DNA from: CAZHOV01 sp964534315
Lineage (GTDB): Bacteria > Bacteroidota > Bacteroidia > Chitinophagales > Saprospiraceae
Assembly (NCBI GenBank): GCA_964534315.1
Contig: CAZHOV010000094.1
Coordinates: 1-22,296, forward strand
Reading direction: 5' to 3'
Length of the DNA: 22,296 nt
Shown: in pieces, positions 8,148 to 15,700 of the stretch
How positions within the stretch are numbered: the first letter of the stretch is position 1
Layout of the letters: every line of letters begins with the position of its first letter
Made by a program: the position numbers and the translations under genes
The notes under the pieces: generated by a model
Database searches by the model: none
Told to the model about the DNA's origin: nothing
Seen by the model: only the letters and a program-made list of their open reading frames with translations

Positions 8148-8193
8148 AAGATAAAGTTGGCCTTTATTAAAATGAAGAGAATGTTATGATCAC

Positions 8194-8757
8194 TTATTTT
8201 ACGCGTTCCATGTAAGCTCCTGTACTCGTTTCCACCTTTACTTTATCTCCCTGATTGATAAATAAAGGGACCTTGATCTCGGCACCTGTTTCGGTAGTGG
8301 CCGGTTTTAAGGTGTTGGTAGCAGTATCGCCTTTAACACCCGGCTCAGTGTAAGTAATCTCCAATTCTACATATTGTGGGAGATCAATTGTTAGCGGTAT
8401 TTCCTTAGCAGCGTGGTAGAGGATTTCAATTTGAGCGCCTTCTTTGAGAAATTCAGAATGCTCAATCATTTGTTCTTCGATAGCTACCTGTTCATAGGTC
8501 TCATTTTCCATGAAATGATAGCCCATCTCATCCTTATATAAAAATTGAAATTTTCTTCTCTCTACCCGAACTTCATTGATCTTGTGGCCCGCTGGGAAGG
8601 TGTAGTCTAAGACTTTTCCGGAAGTCAGGCTTTTTAACTTAGTACGGACAAAAGCATTTCCTTTTCCGGGTTTGACATGCTGAAATTCAACAACTGAAAA
8701 AATATCATTGTTGAAGTCTATACACAAGCCGTTTCTGATATCTGATGTATTTGCCAT
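8194..8757 (-). CDS. efp: Translation elongation factor P
   Basis: EF-P binds ribosomes stalled on consecutive prolines and helps peptide bond formation. This 187-residue protein has the usual three-domain length. The loop KPGKGNAF carries Lys32 at the position that is modified in many bacteria (beta-lysylated Lys34 in E. coli). No gene for a modifying enzyme is in the window, so whether Lys32 is modified is open. The last two OB-type domains are intact and the C-terminus (GAYMERVK) is normal for the family. It sits between fabH and accB; the 131 bp gap to fabH contains a good Bacteroidota -7 element (8838-8845), so efp-accB-accC can probably also be transcribed without fabH. The neighbouring accB linker and the SprB-repeat adhesin contain proline pairs and triplets, natural EF-P targets. 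Confidence 0.96.
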   Translation of the reverse strand: MANTSDIRNGLCIDFNNDIFSVVEFQHVKPGKGNAFVRTKLKSLTSGKVLDYTFPAGHKINEVRVERRKFQFLYKDEMGYHFMENETYEQVAIEEQMIEHSEFLKEGAQIEILYHAAKEIPLTIDLPQYVELEITYTEPGVKGDTATNTLKPATTETGAEIKVPLFINQGDKVKVETSTGAYMERVK

Positions 8758-8837
8758 GAAAATCTATAATTGACAATGTTTTAGAGAAAAATTGATGTTA
8801 TCAAAAAAAAAATTATTCAAAAATGCAAATGCAGATG

Positions 8838-8845
8838 CAAAGATA
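8838..8845 (-). promoter_or_regulatory. Bacteroidota -7 promoter element upstream of efp
   Basis: On the minus strand this reads TATCTTTG, a perfect match to the TAnnTTTG consensus for Bacteroidota primary sigma factor promoters. It lies 80 bp upstream of the efp ATG in the fabH-efp gap, predicting a leader of roughly 70 nt. No clear TTG was seen about 20 bp further upstream. The first bases of the predicted transcript overlap three imperfect hexamers of the type TGCAAA (8824-8841 on the plus strand). Confidence 0.55.
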
Positions 8846-8888
8846 GGAAAATTTGATCTTTTAACATTTCTATCCTTCCTTTATTCCG

Positions 8889-9887
8889 TTACACACTGTC
8901 ATAAGCCCACTTGATATAGCAAGAACCCCAAGTATATCCACCCCCAAATGCCGACAGAATAAGGTTGTCACCCTTGGATAGCTTGTTTTCCCATTCCCAC
9001 AAACAGAGTGGAAGGGTACCTGCTGTCGTATTTCCAAATTTTTGAATATTTACCATAACCTTTTCTTTTGGAAAATCCAAAGCATCCGCTACAGAATTAA
9101 TAATGCGAATATTAGCCTGATGTGGCACGATCCAGTCAACATCTTTATTTTCAAGGCTGTTTTTTTTCATAATATTCCTGATCGTATCAGCCATGCCATT
9201 GACGGCAGCTTTAAATACCACCCGGCCATCCTGAAAAACGAGGTGCTCCCTGTTTCTGATCGTTTCCAACGTATTGGGCCTTAACGAACCTCCCGATTTA
9301 ATATACAAATGGTGTCTTCCCGAACCGTCTCCGTGAAGCATGAAATCTTGAATACCATCGTTGTCTTTCGAAGGCTCCAACAAAACTGCTCCACCGCCAT
9401 CACCAAATATAATGCAGGTAGAACGGTCAGTATAATCAATAATAGTTGACATATGGTCGGCTCCCAACACAATGACTTTCTTATACCGACCCGATTCAAT
9501 AAACTGTGCTCCAGTTACCAATCCATAAAGAAAACCAGAGCAGGCAGCATTCAAATCAAATCCGAAAGCCCCTTTCGCACCCATCTTATCCAGAATAGTA
9601 TTAGCAGTATCCGGCATAATCATATCACCTGTTATGGTCGAACAGATCAACAGGTCAATTTCGTCAATCTTCGTGCCGGTCTTTTCCAAAAGCCCTTCCA
9701 GCATTGGGACGGCCATGTCCGATAATGCTTTTCCTTCTTCATTTAAAATTCTTCTTTCCTGAATGCCAGTCCTGGTCCGGATCCATTCGTCATTGGTATC
9801 TACCATTTGTTCCAGTTCATGATTGGTTAAAACATAATCCGGAACATAACCTTGAACACCGGTAATTGCTGCGAGGGTTTTTGTCAT
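8889..9887 (-). CDS. fabH: 3-oxoacyl-ACP synthase III (beta-ketoacyl-ACP synthase III)
   Basis: FabH condenses an acyl-CoA primer with malonyl-ACP to start fatty-acid synthesis in the cytoplasm; the primer choice sets straight or branched chains. From the chosen ATG (9885-9887) the protein has 332 residues, near the usual size. The thiolase-fold triad is complete: Cys116 in DLNAACSGF, His256 in VPHQANIR and Asn286 in FGNTTAG. The C-terminal half ends GGGYTWG, as expected. The reading frame stays open upstream to an ATG at 9989, which would add 34 residues of low-complexity, Asn- and Phe-rich sequence; I rejected that start because MTKTLAAITGVQGYVPDYVL matches the family N-terminus. It is the first gene of the fabH-efp-accB-accC cluster. 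The plsX gene that often precedes fabH is absent; the neighbour is a divergent gene instead. Confidence 0.95.
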   Translation of the reverse strand: MTKTLAAITGVQGYVPDYVLTNHELEQMVDTNDEWIRTRTGIQERRILNEEGKALSDMAVPMLEGLLEKTGTKIDEIDLLICSTITGDMIMPDTANTILDKMGAKGAFGFDLNAACSGFLYGLVTGAQFIESGRYKKVIVLGADHMSTIIDYTDRSTCIIFGDGGGAVLLEPSKDNDGIQDFMLHGDGSGRHHLYIKSGGSLRPNTLETIRNREHLVFQDGRVVFKAAVNGMADTIRNIMKKNSLENKDVDWIVPHQANIRIINSVADALDFPKEKVMVNIQKFGNTTAGTLPLCLWEWENKLSKGDNLILSAFGGGYTWGSCYIKWAYDSV

Positions 9888-10045
9888 TTTATTAAATTTT
9901 AGGGTGCAAAATTCTATAATTTTTTGATTTATAAAAAAAATAGAATAATTGTTAGACGAAAAGTGGTAATTTAATGGTTTATTAGCCAAGAGATTGACAT
10001 GATCGCTAATATTTTAGCTCATATTTCTAATTAAATTTTTTCTGA

Positions 10046-10849
10046 ATGTATAAAATCTATATCCTTTTGGTCCTCCTGCTGGGAGTTCTTCCTGCAGAAG
10101 CGAGCGAGATCAATTTTCTAAATGTTTCCATTGAAAAAGGTAAAGCACTAGCTGCCCGCGAAGGGAAGTTATTATTGGTAGAGTTTGTGGCCGGCTGGTC
10201 ACAGCCTTGCAATAAAATGAACGAAACTACCCATAAAGATAATAGCGTCGCTAATCTGGCCAATAATAATTATATTGCCCTTAAAGTTGATGTGGATGGA
10301 TTTGAAGGTGTTCGCTACAAAAAACAATATTCGGTAAAATTACTTCCCACCATTCTGATCTTTAGCTCAAAAGGCAAGCAACTAGCCAGATATGAAGGAT
10401 ATATAGATGCCAAAGCTATGTATGCTGCACTAAAAAAATATAATCTGCCTCAATTCAAACCTAGAACCATAAGCAAGGAACAAGTGACTCAAAAAAGCAG
10501 CACACCCACTGCCTACGAACAATCATCCCAACGATTAACTCCTTCAAAAACGAACCAGTTTGACGGGGTTTACAAGTGGAATGTTTCGAAAATCGCTTCT
10601 AGTGGTTTTGCTATTCAGGTTGGCGCTTTTCAGTCTTATGAGAGCGTATTGTCGGAAACGTCCAACATCCAACAACAACACTCTGTACCTGTTCTGGTTG
10701 CTGTCGGCACTAAAGGAAACCAATCGATCTACAGAGTGCTACTCGGCCCCTTTAACGCCAAAGGTGAAGCTCAGTCTTATCTCAATAGAATGAAAAGGCG
10801 CGGACAGACGGGTATTGTAAAAGATTTAGCGAGCCTGAACGTCAATTAA
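10046..10849 (+). CDS. Periplasmic thioredoxin-fold protein with C-terminal SPOR domain
   Basis: The 267-residue protein starts with a Sec signal peptide (about residues 1-19, cleavage near AEAS). A thioredoxin-like domain follows (about 22-132). Its active-site stretch is GWSQPCNKM: Trp51 and Cys55 are kept, but the first cysteine of WCxxC is Ser52. A proline at the cis-Pro position (Pro101 in VKLLPTILIF) and the strand LLVEFVAGW support the fold. A Ser/Thr/Gln-rich linker (about 135-180) leads to a SPOR domain (about 187-262; FAIQVGAFQSYES and YRVLLGPFNAKGEAQSYLNRM), a fold that binds denuded peptidoglycan at division sites. With one cysteine it cannot be a normal disulfide reductase; it may be a monothiol isomerase or a structural protein. 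It is transcribed away from fabH and lies 26 bp before hutI, so the two may be cotranscribed, though no functional link is evident. Confidence 0.85.
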   Translation: MYKIYILLVLLLGVLPAEASEINFLNVSIEKGKALAAREGKLLLVEFVAGWSQPCNKMNETTHKDNSVANLANNNYIALKVDVDGFEGVRYKKQYSVKLLPTILIFSSKGKQLARYEGYIDAKAMYAALKKYNLPQFKPRTISKEQVTQKSSTPTAYEQSSQRLTPSKTNQFDGVYKWNVSKIASSGFAIQVGAFQSYESVLSETSNIQQQHSVPVLVAVGTKGNQSIYRVLLGPFNAKGEAQSYLNRMKRRGQTGIVKDLASLNVN

Positions 10850-10875
10850 TTATCGAAAAACAATTATTTTATTAC

Positions 10876-12138
10876 ATGAGTGGTATTCTACTGACGCATA
10901 TTAAAGAACTTTGTCAAATTGAAGAACTAAAGGACGATCCTAAACAGTTTGTACCAAAAAAGGCACCTGGTTTGCGGGAGTTACCGTCTCTTAAAGAAGC
11001 CTGGGTCTGGATTGAGGACGAACGAATCAAAGATTTTGGTCCTATGGCAAACGTCCCTCAAAATGTTAAAGGGCAAGTGATCGATCTTACCGGAAAGACA
11101 GTCCTGCCTTGTTGGGTGGACTCTCACACCCATTTGGTGTTTGCCGCCACCCGTGAAAGTGAATTTGTGGATCGCATCAAAGGACTTTCCTATGAAGAGA
11201 TTGCCAAGCGGGGAGGAGGTATCCTAAATTCTGCCGGGAAATTGCAAAAAACTTCTGAGGATCAACTATTTGAAGATGCATTGAAAAGGATTGATGAAAT
11301 TATCAGCTATGGTACCGGAGCGGCCGAGATAAAAAGTGGTTACGGTTTATCAGTAGAAGCAGAGCTAAAAATGTTGCGCGTCATCCAGCGGCTAAAAGCA
11401 GCCGTACCTATCGACATTAAAGCGACCTTTCTTGGAGCCCACGCTTATCCGATGGAATATCGCCATAATAAGCAGGCTTATATCCAGCAGATCACAGAGG
11501 AGATGCTCCCCGCCATCGGGTCGGAAAAACTGGCCGATTATATCGATGCGTTCTGTGAGAATGGATTCTTTTCAGTTGAAGAAACGAGACAGATCCTCGA
11601 AGCGGGAGCAACCTACGGCCTTAAGCCAAAAATTCATACCAACCAGTTTAATTCTATGGGGGGTATCCAATTGGCTGTCGAGTTCGATGCACTCAGCGTT
11701 GACCATCTGGAAGTTGTCAATGACGATGAAATTATTGCGCTTACCGATTCAGGTACCATTGCGACCTTACTGCCCTCGGCGCCGTTCTTTCTGAATGACC
11801 ACTATCCTCCAGCCAGAAAGCTGATCGATGCGGGAATACCTGTTGCATTGGGCACAGATTACAACCCGGGTTCTACACCCTCCGGAAGAATGTCTTTTGT
11901 GATCTCTCTGGCCTGTATAAAAATGAAAATGCTTCCGGAAGAGGCCATTAATGCCGCTACCTGGAATGGAGCATGCGCTATAGAGCTTCAAAAGGATTAT
12001 GGTAGCATCTGCAAAGGGAAATATGCCAGCTTAATTGTGACTAAAGAAATTCCCGGAATCGCCTTTATCCCCTATTCTTTTGGAGCAGATCACATTGACC
12101 AGGTCCTAATCAAAGGAAAATTCTGGGAAGGTGTTTGA
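10876..12138 (+). CDS. hutI: Imidazolonepropionase
   Basis: HutI opens the ring of 4-imidazolone-5-propionate to give N-formimino-L-glutamate, the third step of histidine breakdown. The 420-residue length suits this amidohydrolase. The metal ligands are visible: His84 and His86 in DSHTHLVF, His254 in PKIHTNQF and Asp328 in ALGTDYNPGSTPSG; His277 (SVDHLEV) is the usual further active-site histidine. KRGGGI (111-116) and IKSGYGL (152-158) are also typical. The ATG at 10876 lies 26 bp after the thioredoxin-SPOR gene and comes after an AT-rich gap. No other hut gene (hutH, hutU, hutG or a formiminotransferase) is in the window, so the pathway genes are probably dispersed in this genome. Confidence 0.95.
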   Translation: MSGILLTHIKELCQIEELKDDPKQFVPKKAPGLRELPSLKEAWVWIEDERIKDFGPMANVPQNVKGQVIDLTGKTVLPCWVDSHTHLVFAATRESEFVDRIKGLSYEEIAKRGGGILNSAGKLQKTSEDQLFEDALKRIDEIISYGTGAAEIKSGYGLSVEAELKMLRVIQRLKAAVPIDIKATFLGAHAYPMEYRHNKQAYIQQITEEMLPAIGSEKLADYIDAFCENGFFSVEETRQILEAGATYGLKPKIHTNQFNSMGGIQLAVEFDALSVDHLEVVNDDEIIALTDSGTIATLLPSAPFFLNDHYPPARKLIDAGIPVALGTDYNPGSTPSGRMSFVISLACIKMKMLPEEAINAATWNGACAIELQKDYGSICKGKYASLIVTKEIPGIAFIPYSFGADHIDQVLIKGKFWEGV

Positions 12139-12150
12139 ACAAATAAAGTT

Positions 12151-12190
12151 GGAGGACTCAACTACTTTTGAGGTTTCGCGGAGATCCTCC
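12151..12190 (+). terminator. Nested hairpin after hutI, possible terminator
   Basis: GGAGGA (12151-12156) pairs with TCCTCC (12185-12190), and inside it CTCAA (12157-12161) pairs with TTGAG (12168-12172). It lies 12 bp after the hutI stop, where a terminator is expected, but no clear T-run follows, so its action as an intrinsic terminator is uncertain. Confidence 0.35.
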
Positions 12191-12310
12191 CATCAAACAA
12201 ATTAATGTTAATTTTTATATATTTTAGAAACTTGTATAACATCTTATCGTACATTAGTACAAGTAAATGCTCCCGTTTTGAAATGAAGCGGTTTAAATAA
12301 CATTCACTGT

Positions 12311-12344
12311 TAAGTAGTAAGGCAAAAAAATTGGTAGAATAATT
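12311..12344 (+). repeat. 34 bp dispersed repeat, copy B
   Basis: This is an exact inverted copy of 916-949, including the run of seven A. About 66 bp further on, a diverged copy in the opposite orientation (12411-12449) makes an imperfect inverted pair with it; the similarity extends inward (GGTTCAAATGAAA at 12351-12363 against TTTCATTCGAAC at 12403-12414). The pair looks like the ends of a small non-autonomous repeat element. Confidence 0.8.
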
Positions 12345-12410
12345 TTTTTAGGTTCAAATGAAAATTCCTGCATACTTTCCAAGTATTCAAATATTCAGTC
12401 AATTTCATTC

Positions 12411-12449
12411 GAACAAATTATTATACAAGCAATTTTGATTTGCCGCTTA
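12411..12449 (-). repeat. Diverged dispersed repeat, copy D
   Basis: The first 12 bp, GAACAAATTATT, are identical to 911-922 next to copy A. The rest aligns only loosely (AATTTTGATTTGCCGCTTA against AATTTTTTTGCCTTACTACTTA). Together with copy B it bounds a roughly 140 bp inverted structure (12311-12449). Confidence 0.5.
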
Positions 12450-12522
12450 GCAACGAATCTAATAGCTTCAACCCCCCATCCTTGTAGGAGACACCAACAA
12501 ACTTTTTGTGAATGGACAGGAT

Positions 12523-12568
12523 CGGGGCTGTCTCAAATGTATTTGAGCCGGTCTCTAGGGGGCTTTTT
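12523..12568 (+). repeat. Terminator-like hairpin repeat, copy 3 with compensated stem
   Basis: The element reads CGGGGCTGT, then the perfect hairpin CTCAAA-TGTA-TTTGAG, then CCGGTCTCTAGGGGGC and five T. It shares the GGGGCTGTCTCA...TGAGCC frame with the copies at 2922-2971 and 17469-17517, but the inner stem pairs have changed on both sides (ATT/AAT to AAA/TTT) and still pair. That pattern favours a structure working as RNA or hairpin DNA. Confidence 0.7.
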
Positions 12569-12701
12569 AAGCAATTGTTCAAAAAAAGAAAGTTTAGCAA
12601 CCCCAAATACTGTAGCTGTTTTGAGATGTATTATTATGATGTGTATTGTCATTTTATAAGAATAAATACAGCTCTTAACAGATTACGAATTAGAAAAATT
12701 A

Positions 12702-12709
12702 TATTTTTG
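12702..12709 (+). promoter_or_regulatory. Bacteroidota -7 promoter element upstream of the adhesin gene
   Basis: TATTTTTG matches TAnnTTTG exactly and lies 54 bp upstream of the ATG at 12764, predicting a leader of about 45 nt. It also supports 12764 as the true start, because the longer frame from 12512 would begin far upstream of this promoter and run through a terminator-like repeat. No clear -33 TTG is visible. Confidence 0.5.
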
Positions 12710-12763
12710 TCGCCTGAAATTACGTTTAGTACAGGGTTTGATATCAAGAAAAAAAATATAAAA

Positions 12764-15700
12764 ATGATCAGAATTTTAATCCCATTAGCATTACTTCTAG
12801 TTACAGTAACCGCTAACGCCCAAATTCCCTCACATGCCAAGTCCATTGATTTGTCTGCTTATCCGGAGTCTTTCGCATGTCCTCCGGGTCAGCAAAACTT
12901 TGCAGGTACGTTTTCTTTGGGAACGTTTATTGGTCAAAGTAACGATACCGACCTGGATACCCTCTATCTTTGTTTTGGCGATTCCATTTTCATCGACCAT
13001 AATGGCGATCAGGTACTAACCGGAGACCCCGATCCGGCAACGGAGGCGGGAGTAGGATATGCTTTTTATGATTGTCCACCTTCGGCAGCATTTTCAGGAC
13101 CGGAGTTGAGCGTCATTACTTCCGATCCTTGTCTTGCGCTGAATCCTGCACCACCCATTGGTCAGCTTTGGATATCTACTGCAGGAGATCCCTCCGGTGA
13201 TCAGTGGTTTTTTAATCAGGGCATCATCCAAACAACTTTTAATACTGGAGATCCAACCTTGTTGTGGTTTGCTCCGATAACCTATGATGCCCTCGCTGGG
13301 AACAACTACATTTTTGAAGGGAATCCGGAAGGGCCTTGTGTGAATGTGAATACAGATGAAGCGTTCGCGGTGGTTTATCTCAATGAAGTTGAAGCAACCA
13401 ATATTACCAATATGAATAACGGCAATAGCTGCAGAGGAGCTTTTGATATTGCCGGAGGCTTGCCAGAGTTTGACAACAGTGAAGTATATGACATCAGCAT
13501 TACCCTTAACTCGGATCCTTCCATAACAGGTGTAGTTACAACCGGTGGTGCTTCTCACAATTCAAATGTGGAGTTCAAGATCTTTGAGCCCGGGTTGTAC
13601 GATATTACCATAACGGATGGTAAAGGGTGCGGAACTTCTTTTCAATTAGATATGGCTGCGTGCCCGGCATTATCCCTAAACCTTGATGAATTGGGAGGGG
13701 AAGTTGGTGAAATAGTTTGTGTAGGACTTACGGCAGCTGATTTTATTGATATCCAATCCTTTCAGTTCTCATTAAACTGGGATGTGTCCGTAGCCCTGTT
13801 TGACGGAATTACCAATTTTAATCCCGATTTAATCAATGGAGGAATCAGTCCTGTTGGTACGGGGCCGGTGGATCCCAACTCCATGGGATTATTAACCTTT
13901 TCGTGGTTCGATAATACGTTCTTAGGGACCGATTTGCCTGATGGTACCGTTCTTTTTGAGATCTGTTTTGAATTGATTGGTCCGGTGGGCAGCTCAACAG
14001 GGTTGGATTTTGCCAATGCACCAACGCCTATAGAAATCACAAATACGAGTGCCCAGGAACTGGGCTTAGTCATAAACAACGGCTCAATGACGGTCATTGA
14101 CCCGGATGCCCTGATAGTTGATATTGATATCGATAGTATCAGCTGTGGAGAAACGCCTCCTTTGGAAGATGGCTCTTTTACGGTCACCGTAGAGGGAGGA
14201 GTACCGCCTTATTCTTACTTATGGCAGGAAGATGGCGGTGCAGTGCAAGGACCTGTAATAATTCCGATGAGCGGAGGTTCTTCCACTCAGGATAATTTAC
14301 CTGGCGGTATCTATTTCATTACTATTACAGATGATGCCTTTGCAGAACATATTGATGCGATGGTTGTATTTGAACCATTATCCCTGGGAGTAGGTCCTAA
14401 CGTTACCAACCCGACTTGTAACGGAGATAGTACCGGAGCCTTTTCCATTTTTGTCAACGGAGGTACGGCACCTTATTCGTTTGATTGGTCAAACGGAGAT
14501 ACCGTTCAGAATCTGACCAATATACCAGCAGGGTTTTACGAGGTGGTTGTTACCGATGACAATGGATGTACAGCTTCTGCCAGCGGTACGTTATTCAATC
14601 CTCCGCCTATCACTACTAATGTCAATTCTACTAATGCGAGTTGCTCTGGAATTGCGGATGGATTAGCCTCGGCTATGGCCATGGGCGGGGCCGGCGGCTT
14701 TTCTTACGAATGGAATACCACTCCACCTCAGTTAACAGCTACCGCCAACAACCTGGAGATTGGTCAATATGTCGTTTCAGTAACAGACACAGATGGCTGC
14801 GTAGCTACCGATACGGCAAATATCGGAGCAGCAACGATCATACAAGCAAATGCCATTGTTGAAAATATTACCTGCTTTGGAGCCAATGACGGAAGTATTA
14901 CAACCAATCCGACCGCTATCGGTATTGATAATGGCGGCTATACGTTCGATTGGTCGCCCGTAGTCGCAGGTAATAATGATAACAGCGCAGTAGACCTCGG
15001 GCCGGATACGATCACCGTCACCATAACGGACGCCCTTGGTTGTAATATTGACAGTACTTATATCATTGAAGAGCCGGATTCTATAACGATAAACGTAACT
15101 AATCTGGTGCAAGAGTCTTGTACAGTTGGAGGAGATGGTGAGATTACGGTTGAAGCTTCTGGCGGAACAGTTAACCCTGGCTCTGATTACCAATATGTTT
15201 GGAGTAATATGGAAACCGGGCCTGAGATTACGGATCTAAGTGCGGATACCTATACCGTTACCGTTACGGATGATAACGGTTGTATTGATTCCTTACCGAT
15301 AACCTTAACACCTCCTCAAGGTCCTATCATTGACTCTTTTCAGGTGGTAGATGTCCTTTGCTCAAGTTCTACAAATGGGCAGATAACAGTCTTTTTCTCA
15401 GACGGAAATGCGCCGGTGGTGGATGTCGAGTGGTCTAATAATCAGAGCGGACCGGTAGCTACCAATTTAACCCCCGGCGATTATACCGTAACCCTAACAG
15501 ATCAGGATGGTTGTATCACAACGGGAACTGCAACAGTCGGAGCGCCCGCCCCGCTGAGCCTTGCCGATACGTTATTAGAAAATCCTACCTGTTTTGAGGA
15601 TTGCGACGGGACGATCGGAATTACCATGGCGGGAGGAACGACACCTTACACCTTTGAGTGGTCGCACGATAACATGCTAAATCAGCCGCTTGCATTTGAT

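Larger units (their letters stand above)
12139..12763. other. 625 bp gene-free region rich in repeats and hairpins
   Basis: No credible gene is seen here: the reading frames on both strands are short or run across repeats. It contains a nested hairpin after hutI (12151-12190), the 34 bp repeat copy B (12311-12344), its diverged inverted partner D (12411-12449), the terminator-like repeat copy 3 (12523-12568) and a promoter element (12702-12709) for the adhesin gene. Parts not covered by these are AT-rich and show nothing I can name. Confidence 0.7.

Noticed and set aside
9888..9989. N-terminal extension of FabH by 34 residues
   Set aside because: The added residues are low-complexity and do not match FabH; the family N-terminus begins at the ATG 9885-9887.
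12421..12659. Small overlapping frames of 61 and 74 residues
   Set aside because: They overlap each other on opposite strands, cover the dispersed repeats and have no recognisable sequence features.
12512..12763. N-terminal extension of the adhesin frame by 84 residues
   Set aside because: The extension runs through a terminator-like repeat and the promoter element at 12702-12709, is basic and cysteine-containing without a recognisable domain, and would bury the clear signal peptide that starts at 12764.
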